Assembly: GCF_007827045.1 (NCBI RefSeq)
Contig: NZ_RPFW01000009.1
Span: forward strand, 309,871 to 373,870
Length of the DNA stretch: 64,000 nt
Source of the DNA: Trebonia kvetii
GTDB lineage: Bacteria; Actinomycetota; Actinomycetes; Streptosporangiales; Streptosporangiaceae
Direction of reading: 5' to 3'
The notes under the pieces are model-generated. The model saw only the letters and a list, made by a program, of their open reading frames with translations, had not been told where the DNA came from and made no database searches. The position numbers and the translations under genes were made by a program. Of the stretch, positions 56,637 through 64,000 are shown one piece after another (position 1 is the stretch's first letter; each line of letters begins with the position of its first letter).

Positions 56637-57221
56637 GCGGACGATATTGTCGCTCACTGCGACAGCGAGGGCCAGGCCCGCGAGCTGCTGGCTGCCATCG
56701 CCGCGCGGCTCGGGACTTTGGGTCTTGAGCTGCATCCCGTGAAGACGAAGGTCGTGTTCTGCAAGGACGCGAACCGCCGGGGGGACTTCGGGCAGACCAG
56801 CTTCGATTTCCTCGGCTATACCTTCCGGGGCCGTCCCGCTCAGGGGCCGAGAGGCTATTTCACTGGCTTCAACCCGGCCATCAGCGGCAAGGCGAAGAAG
56901 GCGAAAGGCCAGCAGATCAGGGACTGGCACCTCAACCGGCGCAGCAGCGCGGACCTGTCCGGCCTCGCTGAGGAAATCAATCCACAGGTCAGAGGCTGGG
57001 TCAACTACTACGGGGCCTTCTACCGCTCCGAGTTGCGCTTCCTGGCATGGCGGATCAACGAGCACCTCGCCCGGTGGGCTATGCAGAAATTCAAGCGATT
57101 CCGCGGCAAGTACGCCAAGGCGATGGACTGGCTGCAGAAGGTCTACCAGCACCAGCCCGAACTGTTCGCCCACTGGCGGCTCATCGCGTTCACCGCAAGC
57201 CGGACTGTGAGGGCCGGATGA
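56637..57221 (+). pseudogene. group II intron reverse transcriptase/maturase fragment B
   Basis: 195 codons starting in mid-motif: ADDIVAHCDSEGQARELL, again the YADD site without its tyrosine. Then GLELHPVKTKVVFCKDANRR, TSFDFLGYTFRGRPAQGPRG and the maturase domain (EEINPQVRGWVNYYGAFYRS, RINEHLARWAMQKFKRFRGK). Stops at 57219-57221 inside the start of domain V. It differs clearly in sequence from fragment A, so two distinct introns are involved. The RIT-like element directly adjoins its first codon. Confidence 0.82.
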
Positions 57222-57278
57222 CGGGAGACCGTCACGTCCGGTCCTGAGAGCGGCGGGGGGCGAGATTCTCCCCGCCGA
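57211..57278 (+). ncRNA. group II intron domains V and VI (intron B)
   Basis: Domain V: GGGCCGGATGACGG, GAGA loop, CCGTCACGTCCGGTCC (57211-57245). Domain VI: a GCGGCGGGG/CCCCGCCG hairpin at about 57249-57277. These are the conserved 3' catalytic and branch domains. Confidence 0.8.
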
Positions 57279-57396
57279 CTCGCCCGGCTGGCGACTTCTC
57301 TGGCTGACTTGCCGGGGGCGCGCCTACCGGGCATTATGTACTCCCTCCAAAGAGTGCCTTCGTGTCCGGTCGATGCATCCGATAGCGGGAGGGCCG

Positions 57397-58239
57397 ATGC
57401 CGAGCGGCGATGAGATCCAAGACGTGCAGCGAGTGACGTGGGCCGGGCTTTCTGCAGGGTGGGAGAAGTGGGACTCGGTCATCATGGATCAGCTTGGCCC
57501 GGTCAGCACAGCGATTATCGAGCGTCTCGGCATCGCCGATGATCAGCAGCATCTCGATATTGCCGCAGGCACTGGCGAGCCGGGGCTGACCGTCGCCAGG
57601 CTCGCACCGCGAGGACACGTCGTTCTGACCGACCTTGCTGCTGAGATGCTCGACGTCGCGACGCGGCGGGCGAACGCGCAAAGTATCGCCAATTATGAGA
57701 CCAGGGTGTGCAGCGCCGACGACCTGCCATTCGGTGACGCGACATTCGACAGTATCTCGGTACGGTTCGGGTACATGTTCTTCCCCGACGTCGCCAAGGC
57801 GACCGTCGAGTTCGCGCGCGTACTCAAGCCGGGCGGACGCCTGTGCTCGTCGGTATGGGCCAGGCCCGAGGAAAACCCGTGGACGACGATCGCCATGCAG
57901 GCAATCGCGACGGAGGCGGTGCTGGCGCCACCGGGTCCGGACGGGCCGAACATGTTCCGGTGCGCCGCCCCGGGATATGTCAGTGCCCTGTACGAGGCCG
58001 CGGGGCTGCGCGACATTGCCGAGTGGGACGTCGGCGTCGAACTCGTGACGCGATCGCCCGCGCAGTACTGGGAGATGATCAGCGAGCACGTCTCGCTCGC
58101 AGTCGCGGCGCTTCAGCAGGCCGGCCAGCCGGCGCGCGAGCGGATCGCGAACGCCGTCATCGCCAAGGCCAGCACCTACGAACAAGACGGCAAGGTAAGG
58201 ATTCCGGGCATGGCCCGCTGCATCGTCGGCACGAAGTAG
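57397..58239 (+). CDS. class I SAM-dependent methyltransferase
   Basis: 280 residues from ATG 57397 with GGGAGGG 3 bp upstream (an ATG at 57373 lacks such a site). VTWAGLSAGWEKWDSVIMDQ, motif I HLDIAAGTGEPGLTVARLAP, VVLTDLAAEMLDVATRRANA, SADDLPFGDATFDSISVRFG and FARVLKPGGRLCSSVWARPE are UbiE/COQ5-like. The C-terminal half (MIGRCAAPGYVSALYEAAGL-like) is substrate-specific. Substrate unknown. It begins just outside the 3' end of intron B and so may be the gene beside which the intron originally landed. Confidence 0.83.
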   Translation: MPSGDEIQDVQRVTWAGLSAGWEKWDSVIMDQLGPVSTAIIERLGIADDQQHLDIAAGTGEPGLTVARLAPRGHVVLTDLAAEMLDVATRRANAQSIANYETRVCSADDLPFGDATFDSISVRFGYMFFPDVAKATVEFARVLKPGGRLCSSVWARPEENPWTTIAMQAIATEAVLAPPGPDGPNMFRCAAPGYVSALYEAAGLRDIAEWDVGVELVTRSPAQYWEMISEHVSLAVAALQQAGQPARERIANAVIAKASTYEQDGKVRIPGMARCIVGTK

Positions 58240-58313
58240 GGACGCCCGAACTGGGTTATCTGTGCACGCCCGTGCGCTTCGGCCAAGTGATCATCTTGCG
58301 CGCGGAATCGGCG

Positions 58314-58766
58314 TTATAGCGCCGGGTGGCCGGGGCGTTCGTCCAGGTCCTGGCATGCCTGGCGCACTGGGACGCCCGCTCGGCTGGCGGCGGCGCGGAT
58401 GTAGGCGACCGCCGCGTACATGGCGTACTGCCAGAAATCGTCGGTCTGCCACAAGGCGATCTCCTCGAGCAGGTCCGGTTCGGTCCCGCCATGGATGCCT
58501 GCCGCGGCCAGGATCGCGTAGCGGAGCTAGGCGTCCTGCCGTCCGCGGAAGGCACACTCGGGCAGGAACCGCTCGCGTAGTCCCTCTAGGGCCAGCGGCT
58601 CGGCCCGGCTGGCACCGCACCATTCCAGCGCGTCCGCGGCGAGGTGAAGGAACACCTCGCCGGGGAACGTGTCGTTGCGCGGGTGCAGGGGCACAAGCCC
58701 GCTCAGCACCTCCAAGATGTCATCATCGCGGGCGAGCCCATCGAGCACGGCACGACGGGCGGTCAT
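58314..58766 (-). pseudogene. hypothetical gene with one nonsense codon
   Basis: From ATG 58766 the frame encodes MTARRAVLDGLARDDDILEV, GLVPLHPRNDTFPGEVFLHL and AFRGRQDA, then a TAG at 58527-58529. The same frame continues with clearly coding sequence (LRYAILAAAGIHGGTEPDLL, EEIALWQTDDFWQYAMYAAV, AYIRAAASRAG) to a TAA at 58314. A single stop thus splits an otherwise intact gene of about 150 codons. The family is not recognised. Confidence 0.65.
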
Positions 58767-59205
58767 GGCGTCCCCGTGAGCCGGTCGCTTCCTGCCGGGC
58801 ATATGACGACGGTAGACCAGAACCGTCAACTGCGGGCGGCCTTCGCGGCTGCCGACCCGGCACCGGGACCAGGCAGCACGGTGAGACCTGCTCCCTCGTC
58901 ACGCTGGGTCGTTACTTCCAGGTTGTGCGACGCGCGGGAACCGCCGCTATGGCCCTCTGCGCGGAGAACGTAGCCAATCGCCGGGCCGAACCATAACTGG
59001 GGCATCTGTCCTCGTGGTTGCCCGACTGACGGTCGTTCCGCTCCTGCATCTTGATAGTCGTCGGGTGTCCGGCTACCGCGTGCATCCGGGTACCGTGAGG
59101 TCAGAGCGGTCACGCGCCGGACTCGTATCCTGACGTTCACTATCGGATACTGCACCGGCCGGGCTGGGAGCCGGGCAATCTGCAGGTCCTGAAGGTGGAG
59201 CCGAG
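58767..59205. other. intergenic stretch with an inverted repeat before ohr
   Basis: No gene that I can support. At 59125-59150 GTATCC and GGATAC form an inverted repeat with a 14-nt spacer about 56 bp upstream of ohr, a possible but unproved operator. Confidence 0.35.
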
Positions 59206-59643
59206 ATGGCGCGAGTTCTGTACACGGCGGAGGCAACGGTCACAGGCGGTCGGGCAAGCGGCCACGGGCGCACGAATGACGGAGCGCTGGATGTGCAGCT
59301 CCGATCGCCGAAGGAGATGGGCGGCGAGGGCGGCGGCACGAACCCTGAGCAGCTCTTCGCCGTGGGCTATGCGGCCTGCTTCGAGAGTGCGCTGGGCGTG
59401 GTCGGCCGTCGTGAACGCGCCGAGGTGGGAGATGTCTCGATCGACAGCCGTGTGAGCCTCCTGCCCACCCAGGAGCGTGGTTTCAGCCTCGCCGTGGAGC
59501 TCGACGTAACCCTGCCGCAGGTCCAGGACCCTGAGCAGGCGGCGCGGATCGTTGCCGCCGCCCATCAGGTGTGCCCGTACTCCAATGCCACCCGGGGCAA
59601 CATCGACGTGACGCTGACCGTGAACGGCCGCGGCATCGGCTGA
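59206..59643 (+). CDS. ohr: organic hydroperoxide resistance protein (Ohr)
   Basis: 145 residues from ATG 59206, normal Ohr length. It reduces organic peroxides with two active-site cysteines. YTAEATVTGGRASGHGRTND, LRSPKEMGGEGGGTNPEQLF, YAACFESALGVVGRRER (peroxidatic Cys) and HQVCPYSNATRGNIDVTL (resolving Cys) are diagnostic of Ohr as distinct from OsmC. It acts in the cytosol with lipoyl-dependent reduction in known members. No ohrR regulator is adjacent. Confidence 0.95.
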   Translation: MARVLYTAEATVTGGRASGHGRTNDGALDVQLRSPKEMGGEGGGTNPEQLFAVGYAACFESALGVVGRRERAEVGDVSIDSRVSLLPTQERGFSLAVELDVTLPQVQDPEQAARIVAAAHQVCPYSNATRGNIDVTLTVNGRGIG

Positions 59644-59659
59644 CTTCTGAGCCGGGGAG

Positions 59660-59765
59660 GAAATTCGCCCACTGGAAGCTCGTCGCGTTCACCGCAAGCC
59701 GGTCTGTGGGGGCCGGATGACGGGAGACTGTCACGTCCGGTCCTGAGCGGCGGGGGTGAGATTCC
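59660..59765 (+). mobile_element. group II intron remnant C (protein tail and domain V)
   Basis: Only the last 20 codons of an intron protein remain (KFAHWKLVAFTASRSVGAG in one frame), followed by domain V (59710-59746, GGGCCGGATGACGG/CTGTCACGTCCGGTCC) nearly identical to intron B. The domain VI stem is cut in mid-sequence at about 59765, where the 5' region of another intron appears to begin. Confidence 0.7.
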
Positions 59766-60361
59766 GTGTGCCACGAACGAGGGAGGCCGCTGTGACGTAG
59801 TCAGGCAGCTGATCTTCGGTGCTGCACGGGAGATGGAGGTTCGGCCCTCCGGAGCCGCCCTGCGGGGGGAGGCTTCAAACCGCCTGCATGCTGCGTTAGC
59901 TGAAGCCTGTCGTGGTGAGCGATGCAGGAAAAGGCGCCCGAGAGGCGTCAGGCGGGGACCAGGGAGACGGAGCGCGGTCCCCGTCAGGGGATCACTGATG
60001 AAGCGTCGATACACCCTTTAAATGGCGTCGAAACCGGGTGTTTGGAATTGGCCTGGGATAAGCCTGGCGGAAGCCCGTTGACTGGCCAGGCGGCGTCCGG
60101 CGTGGAGGTGACGTGACCCGGGTCTGCTGCTCTCGTGCGGAACGTGGGAGGGCATGCCCCGATACTGCCGCCAACGGCGGCGAGAGGGAGCGCGTCCAAG
60201 CAGCATGAGGCTGTGAGGCGCTGAGTACCGACGCGGGGCGTGCAGTCGGACCGGCTCGTAGTAGCGGTGAAGCCCCTGCCTGGCGCGGTGAGGGCGGAGC
60301 GAAGGGGCCGGGTTGTCCGTGGCTGGTTCGTTCAGTCAACCAGGAACCTGGGAGGAGCTGC
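59766..60361 (+). ncRNA. group II intron 5' catalytic RNA region (intron D, domains I-IV)
   Basis: A roughly 600-nt noncoding, hairpin-rich stretch beginning GTGTGCC, close to the intron 5' consensus GTGYG. It leads directly into the N-terminus of an intron-encoded protein at 60362 with GGAGGAG upstream. Individual domains are not resolved by eye; the assignment rests on position and length. Confidence 0.6.
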
Positions 60362-60622
60362 ATGGGCGAGCTGAAGCCGTCAGGCAAGCCGTTCGAGATC
60401 TCGAAGCAGGAGGTATGGGAGGCATACAAGAAGGTCAGGGCCAATAAGGGCGCACCGGGAGTGGATGAGGTGCCGCTGGCGGAGTTCGAGAAGGATCTGA
60501 AGGGAAACCTTTACAAGATCTGGAACCGGATGTCGTCGGGCAGTTACTTCCCGCCCCCGGTAAAGGCGGTGGAGATACCAAAGCCGCATGGCGGAGGGGT
60601 CCGTGTTCTCGGGGTGCCGACG
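60362..60622 (+). pseudogene. group II intron reverse transcriptase D, N-terminal part
   Basis: ATG 60362 with GGGAGGAG upstream. MGELKPSGKPFEISKQEVWE, AYKKVRANKGAPGVDEVPLA and MSSGSYFPPPVKAVEIPKPH are the RT0/RT1 region of bacterial group II intron proteins. The sequence reaches VRVLGVPT and is interrupted at 60622 by the serine-recombinase element. The continuation VADRIAQTVVAARLEAAAEP resumes at 63550. Removing the element joins ACG and GTG in frame. Confidence 0.85.
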
Positions 60623-60648
60623 GGCACGGCATAGTGCCGGGTTTCCCA

Positions 60649-60893
60649 GTGATCTTTCGGGTTTCGTAGTTGTCACGCACCCGTTCCACCCGCTGAAGGG
60701 CGAGCGGCTGGAGGTTCTTTACTCCAAGCGCCGCGGGCCGGACACGGTCTTCGTGTGCTCCGGCGGCGTCAGCGGGCAGATTACGCTGCCGCTGGCGTGG
60801 ACGGACCGGGGCGAGCCGCAGGCAGCGCGCCGCCTGTCGGCCGAGGGACTGGCCGAACTCGACACGCTGACGCGGAACCTGCGCGGTCGTTGA
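60649..60893 (+). CDS. DUF5372-like small protein (N-terminus unclear)
   Basis: The clear part is VVVTHPFHPLKGERLEVLYS, KRRGPDTVFVCSGGVSGQIT and LPLAWTDRGEPQAARRLSAE, the DUF5372 pattern. That frame has no start codon inside the element. A GTG at 60649 in another frame encodes VIFRV, the expected beginning (FRVTHPFHPL), and an 8-base stretch (TCGTAGTT) separates the two frames. So either the gene has an 8-bp insertion or it starts in the flanking intron ORF. Such proteins accompany serine recombinases; function unknown. Confidence 0.5.
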
Positions 60894-60926
60894 CTTCCGG
60901 TCACGGAGCCGGCATCTTCTTGTGTG

Positions 60927-61277
60927 ATGAATGCACACAAGAACGATCTTGGCGGCCTCACCACAGAGCAGCTGCTGGCCCGGCGCCGGGCCGCGGCGGC
61001 CCGGCTCGGCGACGTGGAGCAGGTCCTTTCCGGGACGCTGGCCGAGCAGTCGCGGCGGTGCGGCCGGCCCGGCTGCCGGTGCGCGGACGGCGAGCCGCAC
61101 GGCCCGTATGCGTACTTCACCCCGCGCCCGGCGGGGCGCGGCCGGGCCAGGTACGTGCCGGCTGCCCTGGCCGACGTGGTGCGGCGTTATCTCCGCCGTG
61201 GTGAGCAGGCCGAGACCGCGCTGGCGGAGATCTCGGCGGTCAACGCCGAGCTGCTGGCGCGAAGAGAGCTGCGGTAA
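60927..61277 (+). CDS. DUF6788-like cysteine-rich protein
   Basis: 116 residues from ATG 60927. LTTEQLLARRRAAAARLGDV, then SRRCGRPGCRCADGEPHGPY and FTPRPAGRGRARYVPAALAD, with a C-terminal helix (VRRYLRRGEQAETALAEISA). The CGRPGCRC-HGPY motif marks a small family repeatedly found upstream of transposon recombinases, probably a zinc-binding accessory factor. Function unproven. It lies 94 bp upstream of the recombinase gene in the same direction. Confidence 0.75.
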   Translation: MNAHKNDLGGLTTEQLLARRRAAAARLGDVEQVLSGTLAEQSRRCGRPGCRCADGEPHGPYAYFTPRPAGRGRARYVPAALADVVRRYLRRGEQAETALAEISAVNAELLARRELR

Positions 61278-61370
61278 CCGTGAGCGCCGCCACCGTCCTG
61301 GAAGGCTCCGCGCGGGCGGAGGCGGTAGCGGCGCTGGCCAACATGACGGTCTCGGCGCTGGGAGGCGCGC

Positions 61371-63533
61371 GTGAACGGCGAGCACAAGATCACCAGTACG
61401 CACCTGGACCGGAAGGCGCTGATCTACCTGCGCCAGTCCTCGATGGCGCAGGTCCGCCACCACACCGAGTCAACCCGCAGCCAGTACGCCCTGGCCGACC
61501 GGGCCGCGGAGATGGGATGGGCGCGCCGCGACATCGAGGTGATCGACACCGACCTGGGGATCTCCGGCAAGTGGGGAGTTGCCCGGGAAGGGTTCACCAG
61601 GCTGATCGCCCAGGTCTGCACCGGGGAGGTCGGGGCGATCTTCGGCATCGAGATCACCCGGCTGGCCCGGTCGAACGCCGAGGTAGCCCGGCTGGCGGAG
61701 TTCGCCGCGATCACCGGCACGCTGCTGATCGACCCGGACGGCGTCTACGACCCCGCCGACGTGAACGACCGCGTCCTGCTCGGGTTCAAGAGCACCATGG
61801 GAGAAATGGAGCTCCACGTGATGGCCCAGCGGCTGCAGGCCAACAAGCGCGCCGCGGCCGCGCGCGGGGAGCTGCGCACCCCGCTGCCGGTCGGCCTGGT
61901 CCACGATGACGCCGGCGGCATCATGATCGATCCCGATGATGAGGTCCAGGCAGCGGTGCGGGACGTGTTCGCCGCGTTCGCCGCCTGCGGGTCCGCCTAC
62001 GGCGTCGTTGACGTGTTCGCCGGCCGGAGGTTCCCGCTGCGCGCCTACGGCGGCGCCTGGGCCGGGCAGCTGCGCTGGGGCAGGCTCACCCACTCCCGCG
62101 TCCTGGGAATCCTGAAGAACCCGTGCTACGCCGGGGCCTACGTGCACGGGCGCTACACCTCCCGCCGCACCGTCGGCCCGGACGGCATCGTGCGCAGCAG
62201 CCTGGTCGAACGCCCGCGCCCGGAGTGGCCGGTGCTGATCCGCGACCACCACGAGGGCTACGTCACCTGGGCGGACTACCTGGCCAACGAGAAGAAGCTC
62301 GCCGCGAACCAGACCAACGCCGGGGCCCGCCCGCCGCGTGAGGGCGGTGCCCTCTGCCAGGGGATCATCTACTGCGGGGCCTGCGGCAAGCCGATGCGCA
62401 CCAACTACCACGACGATGACCACCCTGGCTACGAGTGCTCGGGCCGTGCCGACCGGCTGACCACCCCGTCCTGCCGGACGATAGCGGCCGCCACCGTCGA
62501 TGACGCGGTCGCGCGCGTGCTGCTGGACGCGCTCACCGGCGAGCAGGTCGCGCTCGCCCTGGACGCCGCCGGCGAAGTCGCCAGCCGGCACCAGCGGGCG
62601 GGCCGCGCCGCCGAGCTGGCCGTCGAGCGCGCACGCTACGACGCCGAGCGCGCCGAGCGCGCCTTCACCGCCGTCGAGCCGGAAAACCGGCTCGTCGCCC
62701 GCACCCTGGAAACACGGTGGGAAGCCCGCCTCGCCGGGCTCGCCGAGGCCGAGCAGGCACTGGAGGCAGCGGCCGAGGCGCTGCCGCCCCTGCCGGGCCG
62801 TGCTGAGCTGGAGAAACTCGCCGCCGACCTGCCCGGGCTCTGGCACGACCCCGCCACCGGCAACAAGGACCGCAAGCGCCTGCTGCGCACGCTTATCGCC
62901 GACGTCACCCTGCTGCCCGAGCCCGACAGGGCCAAGGCCAGGATCGGGATCCGCTGGCACACCGGTGCCACCGACGAGCTCCGCGTCAGCCGCGCTGCTC
63001 ACCCCGGAACGGCCAGGCGCAGCCCGTCGCCGGCGGTGGAGATGGTCCGCCGGCTCGGCCCGTCCACCCCGACCGCTGAACTAGCCGCGCAGCTCAACGA
63101 TGCCGGGCTGGTCACCGGGAACGGCCGGCCGTTCGACGTCAAGGCCGTGCAGTGGATCCGCCGCGCCTACGGCATCCCGGCACCGGAACCCTGCGCCGAC
63201 GGCGAGGTCAGTGTCGCAGAGGCGGCCGGCAAGCTCGGCTGCAGCGCCGGCGTCGTCTACTACTGGATCGAGAACGGCCAGCTCACCGCAAGGCGCGGAC
63301 CGGGGAACCGGCTCTGCATCGCCTGGGACGCCGCCACCGAAGCCTCGTGCCGCGAGCACATCGCGGCCTCCGGGCACCTCAACCCCGGTGCCCGCCGCAC
63401 CCGGCCACGGAAAACGCCCCGCTGCCCCGCTGAGCAGCCTCAGATGCCGGCACCCCTGGCATCATCTAGCCAGCAACGAGCACCACGGAAAGAGCATGAT
63501 CCCAACACTCCACGGCAAGGATGGGCAGTATGA
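61371..63533 (+). CDS. large serine recombinase
   Basis: 720 residues from GTG 61371. Resolvase domain (about 15-165) with ALIYLRQSSMAQVRHHTEST containing the nucleophile serine, IDTDLGISGKWGVAREGFTR and GAIFGIEITRLARSNAEVAR. A recombinase domain (PLPVGLVHDDAGGIMIDPDD, LGILKNPCYAGAYVHGRYTS) and a zinc ribbon (CGACGKPMRTNYHDDDHPGY, then CS and C) follow. A coiled-coil-rich region comes next, and a MerR-type helix-turn-helix (VSVAEAAGKLGCSAGVVYYW) is near the C-terminus. It would integrate and excise its own element. No deletion is visible, so it could be active. Confidence 0.92.
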   Translation: MNGEHKITSTHLDRKALIYLRQSSMAQVRHHTESTRSQYALADRAAEMGWARRDIEVIDTDLGISGKWGVAREGFTRLIAQVCTGEVGAIFGIEITRLARSNAEVARLAEFAAITGTLLIDPDGVYDPADVNDRVLLGFKSTMGEMELHVMAQRLQANKRAAAARGELRTPLPVGLVHDDAGGIMIDPDDEVQAAVRDVFAAFAACGSAYGVVDVFAGRRFPLRAYGGAWAGQLRWGRLTHSRVLGILKNPCYAGAYVHGRYTSRRTVGPDGIVRSSLVERPRPEWPVLIRDHHEGYVTWADYLANEKKLAANQTNAGARPPREGGALCQGIIYCGACGKPMRTNYHDDDHPGYECSGRADRLTTPSCRTIAAATVDDAVARVLLDALTGEQVALALDAAGEVASRHQRAGRAAELAVERARYDAERAERAFTAVEPENRLVARTLETRWEARLAGLAEAEQALEAAAEALPPLPGRAELEKLAADLPGLWHDPATGNKDRKRLLRTLIADVTLLPEPDRAKARIGIRWHTGATDELRVSRAAHPGTARRSPSPAVEMVRRLGPSTPTAELAAQLNDAGLVTGNGRPFDVKAVQWIRRAYGIPAPEPCADGEVSVAEAAGKLGCSAGVVYYWIENGQLTARRGPGNRLCIAWDAATEASCREHIAASGHLNPGARRTRPRKTPRCPAEQPQMPAPLASSSQQRAPRKEHDPNTPRQGWAV

Positions 63534-63549
63534 AGCCACCGTCCCGGCC

Positions 63550-63885
63550 GTGGCGGACAGGATCGCGCAGACCGTGGTGGCTGCCCGGCTGGAGGCGGCG
63601 GCGGAACCGAGGTTCCATCGGGACTCCTACGGGTACCGGCCGCGCAGGGGCGCACTAGATGCTGTTGCGCGGTGCCGGCAGCGCTGCTGGAAGAAGGGCT
63701 GGGTGATCGATCTCGACATCCGGAAGTTCTTCGACAGCGTTCCGTGGGACCTCATCGTCAAAGCGGTGGAGGCGAACACCGCGCTCCCGTGGGCGGTGCT
63801 GTATGTGAAGCGGTGGCTTGCCGCCCCGCTGCGGCTGCCCGACGGGACCTTGCAGGAGAGAGACCGGGGAACCCCGCAGGGTTCA
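63550..63885 (+). pseudogene. group II intron reverse transcriptase D, middle part
   Basis: Continues the split intron protein: VADRIAQTVVAARLEAAAEP, RFHRDSYGYRPRRGALDAVA, WVIDLDIRKFFDSVPWDLIV (RT3 with catalytic-type Asp), TALPWAVLYVKRWLAAPLRL and RDRGTPQGS (RT4). It is cut again directly after PQGS at 63885, where the end of another mobile element begins. The YADD motif and maturase domain would lie beyond the window if the rest survives. Confidence 0.82.
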
Positions 63886-64000
63886 TTATGTTCAGCTATG
63901 CATAAGCCGCCCTATGCGCAGTGCTGGGTTATGCGCAGTGCCGACTCATAGTGCCTGGCAGGGGCGGTTTGGCGGGTGGGCACTGCGCATAATTTCCGGG
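63886..64000 (+). mobile_element. terminal part of a second RIT-like element (runs off the window)
   Basis: Directly after the PQGS codons comes TATGCGCAGTGC (63913-63924), repeated as TTATGCGCAGTGCC (63929-63942), with the inverse GGGCACTGCGCATAA further on (63978-63992). This arrangement of two direct copies and one inverse copy parallels the left end of the RIT-like element at 54178 (TATGCCGAG, TTATGCCGACC, inverse GGTCGGCATAA). The sequence is different but the architecture is the same. No gene is reached before the window ends. Confidence 0.6.

Larger units (their letters stand above)
60623..63549 (+). mobile_element. serine-recombinase transposon inserted in a group II intron ORF
   Basis: About 2.93 kb lying exactly between codons LGVPT (to 60622) and VADRI (from 63550) of the intron protein. 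It carries three genes in one direction: a DUF5372-like protein, a DUF6788-like protein and a large serine recombinase. Such three-gene units are seen in actinobacteria. The boundaries are inferred from the split protein; a core dinucleotide or duplication could not be fixed because GG/GC bases at the ends are ambiguous. Confidence 0.75.

Noticed and set aside
58826..59236. A minus-strand frame of 136 codons upstream of ohr, considered as a MarR/OhrR or kinase fragment
   Set aside because: No helix-turn-helix or kinase box can be recognised, and it overlaps the ohr promoter and start.
61470..63002. A 510-codon minus-strand frame opposite the serine recombinase
   Set aside because: Antisense to a clearly functional recombinase gene and without family features.
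1..64000. CRISPR arrays
   Set aside because: No set of regularly spaced short direct repeats was seen anywhere; the repeats present are transposon ends, operators and hairpins.

Overview
The window is a very GC-rich chromosome segment from an actinomycete, probably a soil organism of the Streptomyces/Streptosporangiales/Frankia kind. The evidence is the strong third-position GC, frequent GTG starts, an S-adenosyl methyltransferase of the PF04672 (DUF574) type, a eukaryote-type glutamine synthetase (GlnII), F420-type enzymes, DUF1707 and DUF3068 proteins, and regulators typical of Actinomycetota. I cannot name a genus.

Layout. Positions 1-8150 hold mixed housekeeping and accessory genes: methyltransferases, DUF302 and DUF899 proteins, glnII, a glucose-dehydrogenase-like enzyme and a flavoprotein, plus decayed genes. 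Positions 8185-44502 are dominated by a steroid (cholesterol-type) catabolism region. A ten-gene minus-strand operon (17545 down to 8185: ipdA, ipdB, ipdC, ipdF, echA20, fadE31-like, fadE32-like, a crotonase, fadE30-like, fadE33-like) matches the pathway that degrades the last two steroid rings. It starts behind a perfect KstR2-type operator. A second block contains kstR itself and, divergent from it, a fadE28-fadE29-(chsH2-chsH1 fusion)-ltp2 operon for side-chain shortening. Around it lie an aldehyde dehydrogenase, two hydroxysteroid-dehydrogenase-like SDRs, a GMC oxidoreductase, an Rv3529c/Rv3530c/Rv3531c-like operon, a luciferase-like oxidoreductase and a divergent pair of 3-ketosteroid-dehydrogenase-type flavoproteins. 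Five good KstR-type 14-mers and one weaker one lie in the promoters of these genes, so the block reads as one KstR/KstR2 regulon. Genes for kshAB, hsaABCD, fadD3, fadA6 and Mce4 uptake are not in the window. Small decayed genes are scattered between the functional operons.

Positions 44438-47989 are a nested transposon site. An IS256-family element (7-bp target duplication CATCAAC) sits in the tail of the second flavoprotein gene. Its own transposase gene is split near the 3' end by an IS110-family element. The IS110 left end carries a bridge-RNA candidate with two hairpin loops. One has guide segments matching the exact insertion target (CT core in the IS256 transposase). The other matches the element's own donor ends. 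A 28-bp end-to-end IS256 remnant and a truncated second IS110 lie just beyond.

Positions 48049-53358 hold an MFS transporter, an SGNH hydrolase, a tRNA-Lys 3' fragment (probable attachment-site relic), a BAAT-like lipoprotein and a DUF1707 membrane protein. Positions 53474-64000 are a graveyard of group II introns used as landing sites by other elements. A tyrosine-recombinase trio (RIT-like) element lies between two reverse-transcriptase fragments, both cut exactly at the YADD motif. A serine-recombinase transposon splits a third intron ORF, and the end of a second RIT-like element interrupts that same ORF at its PQGS motif at the window edge. A methyltransferase, a nonsense-mutated gene and an ohr peroxidase gene lie between the introns.
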